Shown: positions 45,859-53,915 of the stretch, in pieces
Numbering within the stretch: the first letter of the stretch is position 1
How the letters are laid out: each line of letters begins with the position of its first letter
Assembly (NCBI GenBank): GCA_947259995.1
Contig: CAMYOK010000002.1
Span: forward strand, 1,218,881 to 1,282,880
Direction of reading: 5' to 3'
From: an uncultured Pseudomonadales bacterium
Lineage (GTDB): Bacteria > Pseudomonadota > Gammaproteobacteria > Pseudomonadales > Pseudohongiellaceae
Length of the DNA: 64,000 nt
The notes under the pieces: generated by a model
Databases searched by the model: none
What the model saw: the letters and a program-made list of their open reading frames with translations, nothing else
Told to the model about the DNA's origin: nothing
Translations under genes and position numbers: made by a program

Positions 45859-46505
45859 AGTGGCTCCAGTGGTAGTCGCACGCGGTCGTGGCGATGGCTG
45901 CCACGGGCTTTGAGCACTGTTAAGGTCAGCGCGCTGTCATCGGCTTCAGCCCGTAAGCGCAGCACCGCATTGGAGTGACGGATATAGCGGTGATGAAAAA
46001 GAAAGCCGAGAGTTTGCCCAGTGACGCAGGCGAGCTGGAGGCGACGTATATGTTTGCCAGACAGCTTGCCTGGCCATGCCAGTACCACGGCGCAAGCGCT
46101 GCTCTGTAAGGCTCGCTCGATCCCCCATAGGGTCTGGTGACTTTGCGGCGTGACGATAATCATGCGCGCGATATCGACCCCGGCGCTAGCAAGCGCTGGT
46201 GCGTAGGGAATGCATGGAGGCGACACCCATAAGGCGGAGTGCCCTTGCTGGCTGATATCACGCAGCAGCGGTAGCACGAGCTGTAGCTCACCAGCACCCC
46301 ACAACGGGGTGATGATCTCGGTTAAGGCGTTTGCCGGCCAGCCGCGCCAAGGTAGGCTCGCGTCGAGAGCGGCAAATCCTGTAGGCGCACCGGGATAGTG
46401 GCTATTGACCTGTTGCGGCGCGGCCAAATGATGCTCACTAGCGCGCCACAGATTAGTGTTAGCGAGCAGTGCTGCGAGGCGTTTGTTGGGGTTAGGGCTT
46501 GGCAT
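45855..46505 (-). CDS. imuA: RecA-like mutasome protein ImuA
   Basis: This 216-aa protein is of the SulA/RecA-like ImuA family. The Walker A region is degenerate ('TPLWGAGELQLVLP', no P-loop lysine), as usual in ImuA. 'FHHRYIRHSNAVLRLR' near the C terminus is also family-like. It is the first gene of the imuA-imuB operon, directly behind a LexA box only 4 bp before its start, so tightly SOS-controlled. Confidence 0.88.
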   Translation of the reverse strand: MPSPNPNKRLAALLANTNLWRASEHHLAAPQQVNSHYPGAPTGFAALDASLPWRGWPANALTEIITPLWGAGELQLVLPLLRDISQQGHSALWVSPPCIPYAPALASAGVDIARMIIVTPQSHQTLWGIERALQSSACAVVLAWPGKLSGKHIRRLQLACVTGQTLGFLFHHRYIRHSNAVLRLRAEADDSALTLTVLKARGSHRHDRVRLPLEPL

Positions 46506-46508
46506 ATA

Positions 46509-46524
46509 CTGTATATATTAACAG
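46509..46524. promoter_or_regulatory. LexA box before imuA-imuB
   Basis: CTGTATATATTAACAG fits the SOS consensus CTG-N10-CAG and differs from the dnaE2 box at a single core base. It overlaps the start region of imuA on the minus strand. Confidence 0.92.
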
Positions 46525-46753
46525 TATTATTGCCCCCTACAAGCACCACTTTTTTGTGAATGAAGGGGAACAAAGTGTAAATTGCTTTGTCTCAAAAGTG
46601 AGACTTGAGCCTAACTTACGGAAAAACATTAGATTTTCTGATCCAAGAGATTGTCACAAACAAATTATTGGTATAGTCTTCATAGCCTTAGACGAACAAG
46701 TTTACTAGGCTTGTTAAATAATAAGCACAATTAACTGGAACACCGAGTAATTC

Positions 46754-46846
46754 ATGAAAAGCAAACCTGATATGTTGATGGTGGTGGTTGTTCTTTTTGC
46801 GCTAGGAGTCCTAGCAAGCGGAGTTGCACAAAGCGGATTGCTTTGA
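46754..46846 (+). CDS. 30-aa single-pass membrane peptide
   Basis: The frame begins MKSKPDMLMVVVVLFALGV and ends after 30 residues. A short basic N terminus with a PD motif leads to a single hydrophobic helix (about 8-24) and a short polar tail. A GAG six bases before ATG is a weak ribosome site. The layout resembles unannotated short membrane proteins in gammaproteobacteria; I cannot name it. It lies in the otherwise empty 375-bp gap between imuA and the cyclo-ligase gene. Confidence 0.5.
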   Translation: MKSKPDMLMVVVVLFALGVLASGVAQSGLL

Positions 46847-46881
46847 ATCGCCAGTGCTAAGCGTTTAAACGAGAATGTCGG

Positions 46882-47469
46882 CTAAGGCTGGTAGGTTTCG
46901 TAGTCACTCACAATTTTGTCCATACTCACATCCCACGGTTTGTTCTCTAGCTTTTCTACCCTCTGGCACTCATGTGCAAGCCCAATAAGTTGCGGGCGCT
47001 GCCTGCCTGAGCGAGCACGAAAAGCAAAGCCTCTATCGTAGAAGCCCTTTCCCATTCCCAGACGATTACAATCTTTGTCAAAGCCCACGAGCGGCACGAA
47101 AACAAGATCAAGCGCACGCGCAGATAAGATTGTCTGACTGCGCATCAGCGGTTGCCACATTCCCCAGCGGTGCCGCACAAGCGGGTCGCCAAGTCGATAA
47201 CGCACAAACAACATACGGTTAGGTCTGAACGGGTGTAGGCAAGGCAGAAAGCAGTGCTGGCCGCGCTCAAGCGCCGCCGCGAGCAATAAAGACGGGTCGA
47301 TCTCACCGTCACCCGCCACATAAAATGCAATACGCTTGGCGCGCCGAAACTCGAGGCCGGTATTGATGCTGTGGTAAACGCGAGTGCTAGCGAGTAATTG
47401 TTGTTGAGGAGTGAGCGCGCGGCGAGCTTGGCGCAGGCCTTGGCGTAAAGAGCGACTGTTTGGTTTCAT
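46882..47469 (-). CDS. fau: 5-formyltetrahydrofolate cyclo-ligase
   Basis: This 195-aa enzyme converts 5-formyl-THF to methenyl-THF with ATP. Motifs: N-terminal 'QGLRQARRALTPQQQ', 'FYVAGDGEIDP', and the C-terminal signature 'FVPLVGFDKDCNRLGMGKGF' with glycine-rich loop. The ATG at 47469 gives the usual N terminus. It lies downstream of 6S RNA, as ygfA does in E. coli, and probably shares its transcript. Confidence 0.92.
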   Translation of the reverse strand: MKPNSRSLRQGLRQARRALTPQQQLLASTRVYHSINTGLEFRRAKRIAFYVAGDGEIDPSLLLAAALERGQHCFLPCLHPFRPNRMLFVRYRLGDPLVRHRWGMWQPLMRSQTILSARALDLVFVPLVGFDKDCNRLGMGKGFYDRGFAFRARSGRQRPQLIGLAHECQRVEKLENKPWDVSMDKIVSDYETYQP

Positions 47470-47496
47470 GATGTGGGAGTTTGCAAAAATAGAAGT

Positions 47497-47671
47497 TACC
47501 CAGAGCACCGCTATCGAAATTGTCCTGAACCCAAAGGTTCAGGTGGTGACTCCAGCGGAACATAAGGCTTTCCGTCTAGCGGACGTGCACAACAGCACCT
47601 GCAAGGAGACTCCGGTTTAACAGATATCGGCTCAAGAACACTATCGATTGGCTAATGCTCGAGGCAACTCG
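47497..47671 (-). ncRNA. ssrS: 6S RNA
   Basis: The minus strand between zapA and fau shows conserved 6S RNA elements in order: GAGCCGATAT (near 47624-47633), GTCCG...AAGCCTTA (near 47562-47585), and the hairpin CCTGAACC-TTT-GGTTCAGG (near 47524-47542). The two ends can pair (GAGCA with TGCTC). A TATACT -10 lies at 47683-47678, giving a start near 47671. 6S RNA binds sigma70 RNA polymerase in stationary phase. Ends are estimated. Confidence 0.85.
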
Positions 47672-47739
47672 TAAACGAGTATATAGCACTTAGTGGAGGC
47701 TATCGAGCGAGAGCGTATATGTTTTTTGTTTCAAAAAGC

Positions 47740-48066
47740 TCAGGTTATTTCAATCTGACGATTGATCTGCAGGCTGCGGTCAATTTTATCTTCTAAGAAT
47801 TTCAACTTCTGCAGAGTCTGGTGGCGGCTCTCATTGAGCTGTTGGCTCTTGCCGAGCATATCGTGAGTAATATTCAGTGCGGCCATTACAGAGATTTTTT
47901 CCAAGCCATGAATATTGCCACGCGACTTAATCTTGCGCATGTTCTCATCAAGATAGCGGGCAGACTTCAATAATGCCTCTTGCTCAGCAGGCGGACAGCT
48001 GACTTGGTACTCTTTGTCGAGGATCTTAACGACTACGGTACCAGGCGTGTTCTCTTCAGCACTCAT
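47740..48066 (-). CDS. zapA: Cell division protein ZapA
   Basis: This 108-aa protein has an N-terminal globular domain ('VVKILDKEYQVSCPPAEQEALL') and a C-terminal coiled coil, and it bundles FtsZ filaments. Length and motifs match the family. It lies upstream of 6S RNA and fau and downstream of the ZapB-like gene on the same strand, the standard gammaproteobacterial order. Confidence 0.93.
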   Translation of the reverse strand: MSAEENTPGTVVVKILDKEYQVSCPPAEQEALLKSARYLDENMRKIKSRGNIHGLEKISVMAALNITHDMLGKSQQLNESRHQTLQKLKFLEDKIDRSLQINRQIEIT

Positions 48067-48120
48067 GCAAGTTCTCTTTTATTCAGCCGATAGGGGAAAG
48101 TATTCTGTCGCATATACGGA

Positions 48121-48336
48121 TCAATTAGATTCGGACTGCTCCAAAGACTTAAGGCGATTGAGCACGGATTCAAGTCGGCTTTTAGCGAGTTTATTGTTCT
48201 CAAGCAGTTGCTGGCGTTCGGATAGCCAGTTATGCTCGTTCGCTCGTAAAAGCTGATTTTCCTGCTTCATCGCAGCACATAGCTCGATGAGGGCATCAAT
48301 CTTTTGATCCAGCGTGGTAAATTTTTCGTCTGTCAT
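48121..48336 (-). CDS. ZapB-like coiled-coil protein (TIGR02449 type)
   Basis: This 71-aa protein is almost wholly coiled coil ('LDQKIDALIELCAAMKQEN' then leucine-heptad repeats to the end). It resembles the TIGR02449 family found upstream of zapA in pseudomonads. A function in division with ZapA is inferred from position. The ATG at 48336 gives the family length; another ATG at 48351 would add five residues. Confidence 0.82.
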   Translation of the reverse strand: MTDEKFTTLDQKIDALIELCAAMKQENQLLRANEHNWLSERQQLLENNKLAKSRLESVLNRLKSLEQSESN

Positions 48337-48457
48337 TATGATGGTCGCCATATGCATCTGCCACATCGGTGGTGCGCATAAACCCACTGGTAAATTTCCC
48401 GTTACTATAGAGGCGAGACCAAAGCCGGTCAATCGCCAAGCAAGGAAATGTCTAACG

Positions 48458-49792
48458 ATGACTACACTGTATGACGAAGCAGCACGACGACGCAAAGAGT
48501 TAATGCAGCAGATGGAGCCGAATAGTATTGCCCTATTATGCGCCGCGCCATTGACTACCCGCAGCAACGATACTGAATATTTATATCGGCAAAGTAGTGA
48601 TTTTTACTACCTTTCAGGCTTTGTAGAGCATGACGCTGTGCTTGCCCTTATCCCTGGGCGTGCGCAAGGTGAGGTCGTGTTGTTCTGTCAGGAGAAAGAT
48701 AAAACTCGTGAGTTATGGACTGGCGTGCTAATGGGGCCAGACAAGGCGATTAAAAAACTGAAAATTGATGACGCCTTTCCAATTGGGGATATCGACGATA
48801 TTTTGCCTGGTCTCTTAGAGGGCCGCGAGCGCGTGTATTACTCGATGGGCAAAGACCCTCGCTTCGATCAACGCGTTATGGACTGGGTCAAAGTTGTGCG
48901 CGGTAAAGCTCGCCAAGGCGCTCAGCCACCAGGAGAGTTTCTCGTTCTGGACCATTTGCTCAATGAAATGCGCCTGCTGAAAAGTGCGCGTGAAATAAAA
49001 CTCATGGAAAAGGCGGGAGCTATTTCGGCGCAAGCCCACAAGCGAGCTATGGCCATCTGTGCGCCTGGGCGCAAAGAATATGAGTTAGAGGCTGAGATCG
49101 TGCATGAGTTTATGCGCTCTGGCAGCCGTGCGCCGGCCTATAACAATATTGTTGCGGCCGGGAAAAACGCCTGTATCTTGCACTATATCGAGAACGACTC
49201 GACCATCAAAGATGGCGACCTCGTGCTCATTGATGCAGGCTGTGAGTATGAATACTACGCTGCTGACATTACGCGAACCTTCCCTGCCAACGGCAAGTTT
49301 AGCAAAGAGCAAAAAGCCCTCTATGAGATTTGCCTAGACGCCCAGCTGCAGGCGATAGCCGCAGTGCAGCCAGGCGCTTCTTGGGATGCGCCGCACAATG
49401 CTACCGTAGAGGTTATTACCGAGGGCTTAGTCACGCTCGGGCTACTCAAGGGCGATGTGAAGGCTCTAATTAAGAGTGAAGCCTATAAAGACTTCTATAT
49501 GCACCGGGCTGGTCATTGGCTGGGTATAGATGTGCATGATGTCGGAGACTATAAAATAGAGGGCAAGTGGCGCCTTATGGAGCCGGGCATGGTGACAACC
49601 ATTGAGCCGGGAATCTACGTCGCAGCGGACAATATGAAGGTCGATAAAAAGTGGCGTGGCATCGGCATTCGCATAGAGGACGATGTCCTCGTCACTCGTA
49701 ATGGGCATCGCGTGATAAGCGAGGGGGCTCCGAAGAGCGTAGAGGAGATTGAACGCTTCATGGCGAAATCGCGAGAGCAAGCCATTGCCTAG
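48458..49792 (+). CDS. pepP: Xaa-Pro aminopeptidase
   Basis: This 444-aa dimetal (Mn) peptidase removes N-terminal residues preceding proline. The pita-bread metal ligands are all visible: two Asp in 'IDAGCEYEYYAADITRTF', His in 'HRAGHWLGIDVHD', Glu in 'TTIEPGIYV', and Glu in 'GIRIEDDVLVT'. The ATG at 48458 follows AAGGA. It heads pepP-ubiH; the UPF0149 (ygfB) gene commonly found just before pepP is absent. Confidence 0.95.
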   Translation: MTTLYDEAARRRKELMQQMEPNSIALLCAAPLTTRSNDTEYLYRQSSDFYYLSGFVEHDAVLALIPGRAQGEVVLFCQEKDKTRELWTGVLMGPDKAIKKLKIDDAFPIGDIDDILPGLLEGRERVYYSMGKDPRFDQRVMDWVKVVRGKARQGAQPPGEFLVLDHLLNEMRLLKSAREIKLMEKAGAISAQAHKRAMAICAPGRKEYELEAEIVHEFMRSGSRAPAYNNIVAAGKNACILHYIENDSTIKDGDLVLIDAGCEYEYYAADITRTFPANGKFSKEQKALYEICLDAQLQAIAAVQPGASWDAPHNATVEVITEGLVTLGLLKGDVKALIKSEAYKDFYMHRAGHWLGIDVHDVGDYKIEGKWRLMEPGMVTTIEPGIYVAADNMKVDKKWRGIGIRIEDDVLVTRNGHRVISEGAPKSVEEIERFMAKSREQAIA

Positions 49793-49819
49793 ACTGGGAA
49801 AGCAGCAAGGAGCGAGTGC

Positions 49820-51064
49820 GTGAGAGTAGAGACTGCACAGGCCCATTACGATGTGGTGATTGTAGGTGGCGGGCTCGTTGGGGCCAGTTTCGCCTGCATG
49901 TTGGCGGATCAGTTGGCCGCTACCCCTGTCAAAATATTGGTGACCGAAGCGATTGAGTCCTTGCAGGCATCTAGCAGTTTTGATGCGCGTACGACGGCGC
50001 TGTCCTATGGCAGTCAACAGCTCTATGCGCGGCTGGGGCTGTGGGAGGCGCTTGCCGCTTATGCCACCCCTATCCACAAGATTCATGTTTCAGATCGTGG
50101 CCATTTCGGCGCGGCTCGCATTGACCAAGCAGAAGTGGGTGTTGAGGCGCTGGGTTATGTGGCTGAGAATCAACATCTGGGTGTGGTGTTAACGCAAGCC
50201 CTACAAGATGTCGAAGCGATAGACTATCTATGCCCCGCCAAGATCACGCAGATGCTTCCTACTCCAGAGGGGATGCAAGTACAGCTCCAGGGGCGCACGG
50301 GTGCGGCGCAGAGTATAAGTGCTGGGCTGGTGGTATTGGCCGATGGCGGGAAGTCGTCTTTGAGTGCGTCTGCGGGGATCCGTCAGCAAGTCACAGAGTA
50401 TGAGCAAAGTGCCATCATAGCGAACGTCGCCTTTAGCGATGAGCACCGCAATATCGCCTATGAGCGATTTACCGACAGCGGCCCATTGGCTGTGCTGCCC
50501 TTGCGCGAACTCCAGGGTGAAAGCCGTGGTGCCTTAATATGGACCGTTTCGCAGGACGATGCCAAGGCTATGATGGAGTTGCAAGATGCACAGTTTCTTG
50601 AGGCTTTGCAGGCACGCTTCGGACACCGACTGGGGATGTTTACTAAAATCGGAGCGCGTGCGTGTTATCCGCTGCGGCTTACGGTCGCTAACGAGCAGGT
50701 GCGCCCTGGTTTAGTATTGCTCGGCAATGTGGCGCATAGCTTGCACCCAGTGGCGGGCCAGGGATTGAACCTGGCGCTGCGAGACGCCGATGTGTTGGCG
50801 CACACTCTGTTGCGCGCCTATACACAAGGTCAGCAATTTGGACAGATGAGTGTGTTGCAAAATTACTTAGCCGCGCAAAGCGATGACCAACTACTCACCA
50901 CGCGCTTTAGCCACTACACAACGCGGCTGTTCTCTAATAAGCACCCTGCCCTAGTTTGGGCGCGTAAATTCGGCCTGTTCTCGATAGACCTCGTGCCGTT
51001 ATTTAAGCGCAGTTTTGCCCGTCAGGCGATGGGCTTGGTGACACCTAAAAAGCACTCAGCCTAA
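49820..51064 (+). CDS. ubiH: 2-octaprenyl-6-methoxyphenol hydroxylase
   Basis: This 414-aa FAD monooxygenase of ubiquinone synthesis has the N-terminal 'VVIVGGGLVGASFACML', a DG motif ('LVVLADGGKSS'), and 'LLGNVAHSLHPVAGQGLNL', where Asn replaces the usual GD Asp as in E. coli UbiH. The start is GTG with an AAGGAG site, 28 bp after pepP. Assignment as UbiH versus other UbiH/UbiI/UbiF paralogues rests on this variant and on the pepP neighbour. Confidence 0.9.
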   Translation: MRVETAQAHYDVVIVGGGLVGASFACMLADQLAATPVKILVTEAIESLQASSSFDARTTALSYGSQQLYARLGLWEALAAYATPIHKIHVSDRGHFGAARIDQAEVGVEALGYVAENQHLGVVLTQALQDVEAIDYLCPAKITQMLPTPEGMQVQLQGRTGAAQSISAGLVVLADGGKSSLSASAGIRQQVTEYEQSAIIANVAFSDEHRNIAYERFTDSGPLAVLPLRELQGESRGALIWTVSQDDAKAMMELQDAQFLEALQARFGHRLGMFTKIGARACYPLRLTVANEQVRPGLVLLGNVAHSLHPVAGQGLNLALRDADVLAHTLLRAYTQGQQFGQMSVLQNYLAAQSDDQLLTTRFSHYTTRLFSNKHPALVWARKFGLFSIDLVPLFKRSFARQAMGLVTPKKHSA

Positions 51065-51477
51065 GGCGCTAGCATTCCTCGAATAGATTCTATGCGTTTA
51101 CGATTGGCGCCCAGATCGCTATGGCCTAAACGGGATGCGGAGCGCACATGCACTAGGCCGGAGTTGGTGTCTTCGAGAAACTCGACATCATCCACATAAC
51201 CCATGAGTCGAGATGTAAACTCAGCATAAATATAGGGAGCTTGATCGCTAATGATTTTGGCCTCTGGCAGGCTAGTGAGTGCTTGCCTTAGCTCTGCGAG
51301 GCTGGTTTGTAATGGGGCGATTTGATGACTTTCGCGGGTTTCGAAGCTCGACACGCAATTTGGTGAATCAGGGCAAGTGCCTAATTGGCCGTCGCTAGCC
51401 CCGAGCGATGTGGGGCGCTCGCCAGCACAACCAAGCAGTGATAAAAGTCCGATCATTAATAAGCTCCAACGTTTCAT
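51061..51477 (-). CDS. DUF1499-family lipoprotein
   Basis: This 138-aa protein has a lipoprotein signal with lipobox 'LLGCAG' (Cys17). The mature part has the DUF1499 pattern: 'CPDSPNCVSSFE', 'YIYAEFTSRLMGYVDDVEF', and 'VHVRSASRLGHSDLGANRKR'. The function of DUF1499 is unknown. It overlaps the 3' end of ubiH by 4 bp in convergent orientation and sits between ubiH and ubiI. Confidence 0.88.
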   Translation of the reverse strand: MKRWSLLMIGLLSLLGCAGERPTSLGASDGQLGTCPDSPNCVSSFETRESHQIAPLQTSLAELRQALTSLPEAKIISDQAPYIYAEFTSRLMGYVDDVEFLEDTNSGLVHVRSASRLGHSDLGANRKRIESIRGMLAP

Positions 51478-51524
51478 TTTGTAGATCTCGTTGCCTAGGC
51501 GCCTGCGGCGCGATTAATGTGCAA

Positions 51525-52019
51525 TTAGACGACAGACATACCAAGCCATTCGGCTATCATCGCGGGTTTGTCCTTTCCTTCTATTTCTACCGTGATTTTG
51601 TGTTTGACCAAATAGGCGCCGCGGGATTTTTCGACGGCACTGACAAGAGTGAAGTGCGCGCGAATACGCGAACCCACCGCAACGGGGTGCACGAAGCGCA
51701 CTTTGTCGAGACCGTAGTTAATGAGCACCGAGCAACCTGCGATTTTAATGGTAGGGCTTTGTGCGCTCAGCATGCTTAATAACGAGAGTGTTAAGAAGCC
51801 GTGCGCGATAGTGCCACCGAAGGGGCTCTCTTTGGCAGCGCGTTCGGGGTCCAGATGAATGAACTGAAAATCCCCCGTTGCCTCTGCAAATTGATTTACT
51901 CGCTCTTGGGTGATTTCGAGCCAGGGTGAGCTCCCGAGGTTTTTGCCGACATAGTCTTGCGCGTGCTCGATGCTGACGAAATTCGGAGCACCTGCTAAAG
52001 GGGGTTGCTGGTCAGTCAT
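51525..52019 (-). CDS. MaoC-family dehydratase
   Basis: This 164-aa hotdog-fold protein has the R-specific hydratase signature: 'QFAEATGDFQFIHLDPERA', with the catalytic Asp/His, and 'GTIAHGFLTLSLL'. It is likely an (R)-enoyl-CoA hydratase in fatty acid or polyhydroxyalkanoate metabolism; no PHA genes are nearby. It is divergent from ubiI. Confidence 0.88.
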   Translation of the reverse strand: MTDQQPPLAGAPNFVSIEHAQDYVGKNLGSSPWLEITQERVNQFAEATGDFQFIHLDPERAAKESPFGGTIAHGFLTLSLLSMLSAQSPTIKIAGCSVLINYGLDKVRFVHPVAVGSRIRAHFTLVSAVEKSRGAYLVKHKITVEIEGKDKPAMIAEWLGMSVV

Positions 52020-52199
52020 AAGATTGGCGCCTTAAAATAGAACAAGCGCTCAGTATCGAGCATTCGCCGCTAAGCTTCAATTAGGATCTTTCGCCGCGCT
52101 GCTTAGCTCAGTGATTAGAGATGCCTTCTGTGCGCCGGTGCGAAGTGTCGTTATACTGCGCTACATTGCCTGTAGGTTTACTAGTTAAAGAGTGCATAG

Positions 52200-53435
52200 A
52201 TGTTTGACACTGATAGCAACGCCTTGGATTACGATCTGGTCATCGCCGGAGGCGGTATGGTGGGTGCTAGCCTCGCGCTTGCGCTAGCCGATACCTCCTT
52301 GCGTATTGCCGTGCTCGATAGCCAAGACCTGACCAAGAGGCACAGCTTCAATCCACGTCCTGGTGAGTTTGAGCCTCGTGTGAGTGCGATTACTCACGCC
52401 TCGCAAACCTTTCTCAATGATTTAGGCGTTTGGTCGGCAATTAAAAGTCGGCGTTGCTGCCCCTACTCGGAAATGCACGTGTGGGATGCAGACGGCACCG
52501 GGGCTATTCATTTTTCTGCACAAGAAGTGCATGCAGAGGCGCTTGGCCACATTGTTGAAAACGCGGTCTTACTTGCCGCGCTCTATGAGCAATTGACGAA
52601 GGCATCCAATGTGACCTTGCTATCGAAGGTCACGCTATCGGGCGTCGACAAAGGCAGCGATGCTGTAAGTGTGATTGTAGAAGGTGGGCGGCGAATTAGT
52701 GCGCGGCTCCTCGTGGCTGCCGATGGGGCGAACTCGCGCGTACGAACCATGGCAGGCTTCAATACGAAGGAGTGGGATTATGAGCATCATGCGATTGTCA
52801 CAACGGTGCGCACAGAGCTCCCTCACCAAGCCACTGCTATTCAGCGCTTCATGGATGCAGGCGTGCTCGCGTTTCTGCCACTGCAAGAGGATGAAACAGA
52901 TCAACAGTCTTGCTCTATAGTCTGGTCAGTGCTGCCGGATTTTGCCGAAACCCTGATGGCCAAAAGTGATGCCGAGTTCGCCCTCGTTTTACAGGGCGCG
53001 ATCGAGAGTCGGCTTGGCAAGATCGAGCATGTCGCTAAGCGCTTTAGTTTCCCTCTGCGGCAACGTCATGCGACAGACTATGTGCAAGCACACATTGCCT
53101 TGATCGGAGACGCGGCGCACACGATCCACCCTTTAGCAGGTCAAGGCGTGAACTTGGGGTTGCTCGATGCGAAAGTGTTGGCCCAGGAAATAAGAAGAGC
53201 GCACGATAGGCAGTTATCCATTGGCGAGCTACGGGTGCTGCAGCGCTATCAGCGGGCGCGCAAAGGACATAATCTCGGCATGATGTGGGTGATGGAAGGG
53301 TTTAAGCGCTTGTTTGCAGACCAGGCCTTGCCAATCCGTTGGTTGCGCAATGTAGGAATGTCGGGTCTTAATCAGAGCGAGATGCTCAAACGTCAAATTA
53401 TGCGCTCGGCAATGGGCTTAGATGAGGGCGTTTAA
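52200..53435 (+). CDS. ubiI: UbiI/VisC-family FAD-dependent hydroxylase
   Basis: This 411-aa flavin monooxygenase of ubiquinone synthesis has 'LVIAGGGMVGASLALAL', 'LLVAADGANSRVR', and 'LIGDAAHTIHPLAGQGVNLG'. The standard GD motif sets it apart from the ubiH copy at 49820-51064. In E. coli visC/ubiI follows ubiH; here two minus-strand genes intervene. The exact ring position hydroxylated (C5 or C6) is inferred from context. Confidence 0.87.
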   Translation: MFDTDSNALDYDLVIAGGGMVGASLALALADTSLRIAVLDSQDLTKRHSFNPRPGEFEPRVSAITHASQTFLNDLGVWSAIKSRRCCPYSEMHVWDADGTGAIHFSAQEVHAEALGHIVENAVLLAALYEQLTKASNVTLLSKVTLSGVDKGSDAVSVIVEGGRRISARLLVAADGANSRVRTMAGFNTKEWDYEHHAIVTTVRTELPHQATAIQRFMDAGVLAFLPLQEDETDQQSCSIVWSVLPDFAETLMAKSDAEFALVLQGAIESRLGKIEHVAKRFSFPLRQRHATDYVQAHIALIGDAAHTIHPLAGQGVNLGLLDAKVLAQEIRRAHDRQLSIGELRVLQRYQRARKGHNLGMMWVMEGFKRLFADQALPIRWLRNVGMSGLNQSEMLKRQIMRSAMGLDEGV

Positions 53436-53542
53436 GCTGCCCTTTCTATTCAAGCAATCTGGTGGTGTGCCGATAGTAAAGAGACCTCATTAAACACTCA
53501 CGTGCCTGTGCAAGTGAGTTTGGCGACTCTAGGAGCTCACCC

Positions 53543-53734
53543 ATGATTAATAAGAACAGCGCATGGCCATTTGACATGGACCTTAGCAGCCTCGATACCG
53601 CAAGTATTACCAATATTCTGACAGATATCGAAAGCCATCTTCCGCGGCTAGAGTCCTCCTATGGCTTGTCTGAATTGCTCCGGGTGAAGAAACTCTTCGA
53701 GAGTGAATTGATGAGCCCGCATCGACTCCATTAA
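53543..53734 (+). CDS. Small hypothetical protein (63 aa)
   Basis: Not recognised. It starts at an ATG with an AGGAG site eight bases upstream. It is soluble, acidic in the middle and mostly helical ('SITNILTDIESHLPRLESS'), ending in a helix 'LLRVKKLFESEL'. There are no membrane segments or cysteines. It lies between ubiI and the exported methyltransferase. Confidence 0.5.
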   Translation: MINKNSAWPFDMDLSSLDTASITNILTDIESHLPRLESSYGLSELLRVKKLFESELMSPHRLH

Positions 53735-53915
53735 GGTGTACTCCCTCCAAAGCTTAGTTTATGCTAACTCCACCTAGCAGCCTCGTGGCAGGCCTATATT
53801 CAGGTCATTTGCCGTTAAAGTGCAATCTAAGAGGTCGGGCCGCGGTCTAGGTCTTGGTAAGTCCAAGACACAATGGGAATTTTCGCTAAAAACAATCATA
53901 AAAAGGTTTGTCATT

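Noticed and set aside
47411..47620. 69-aa plus-strand frame overlapping the fau start and the 6S RNA
   Set aside because: It lies antisense to conserved 6S RNA elements and has no ribosome site.
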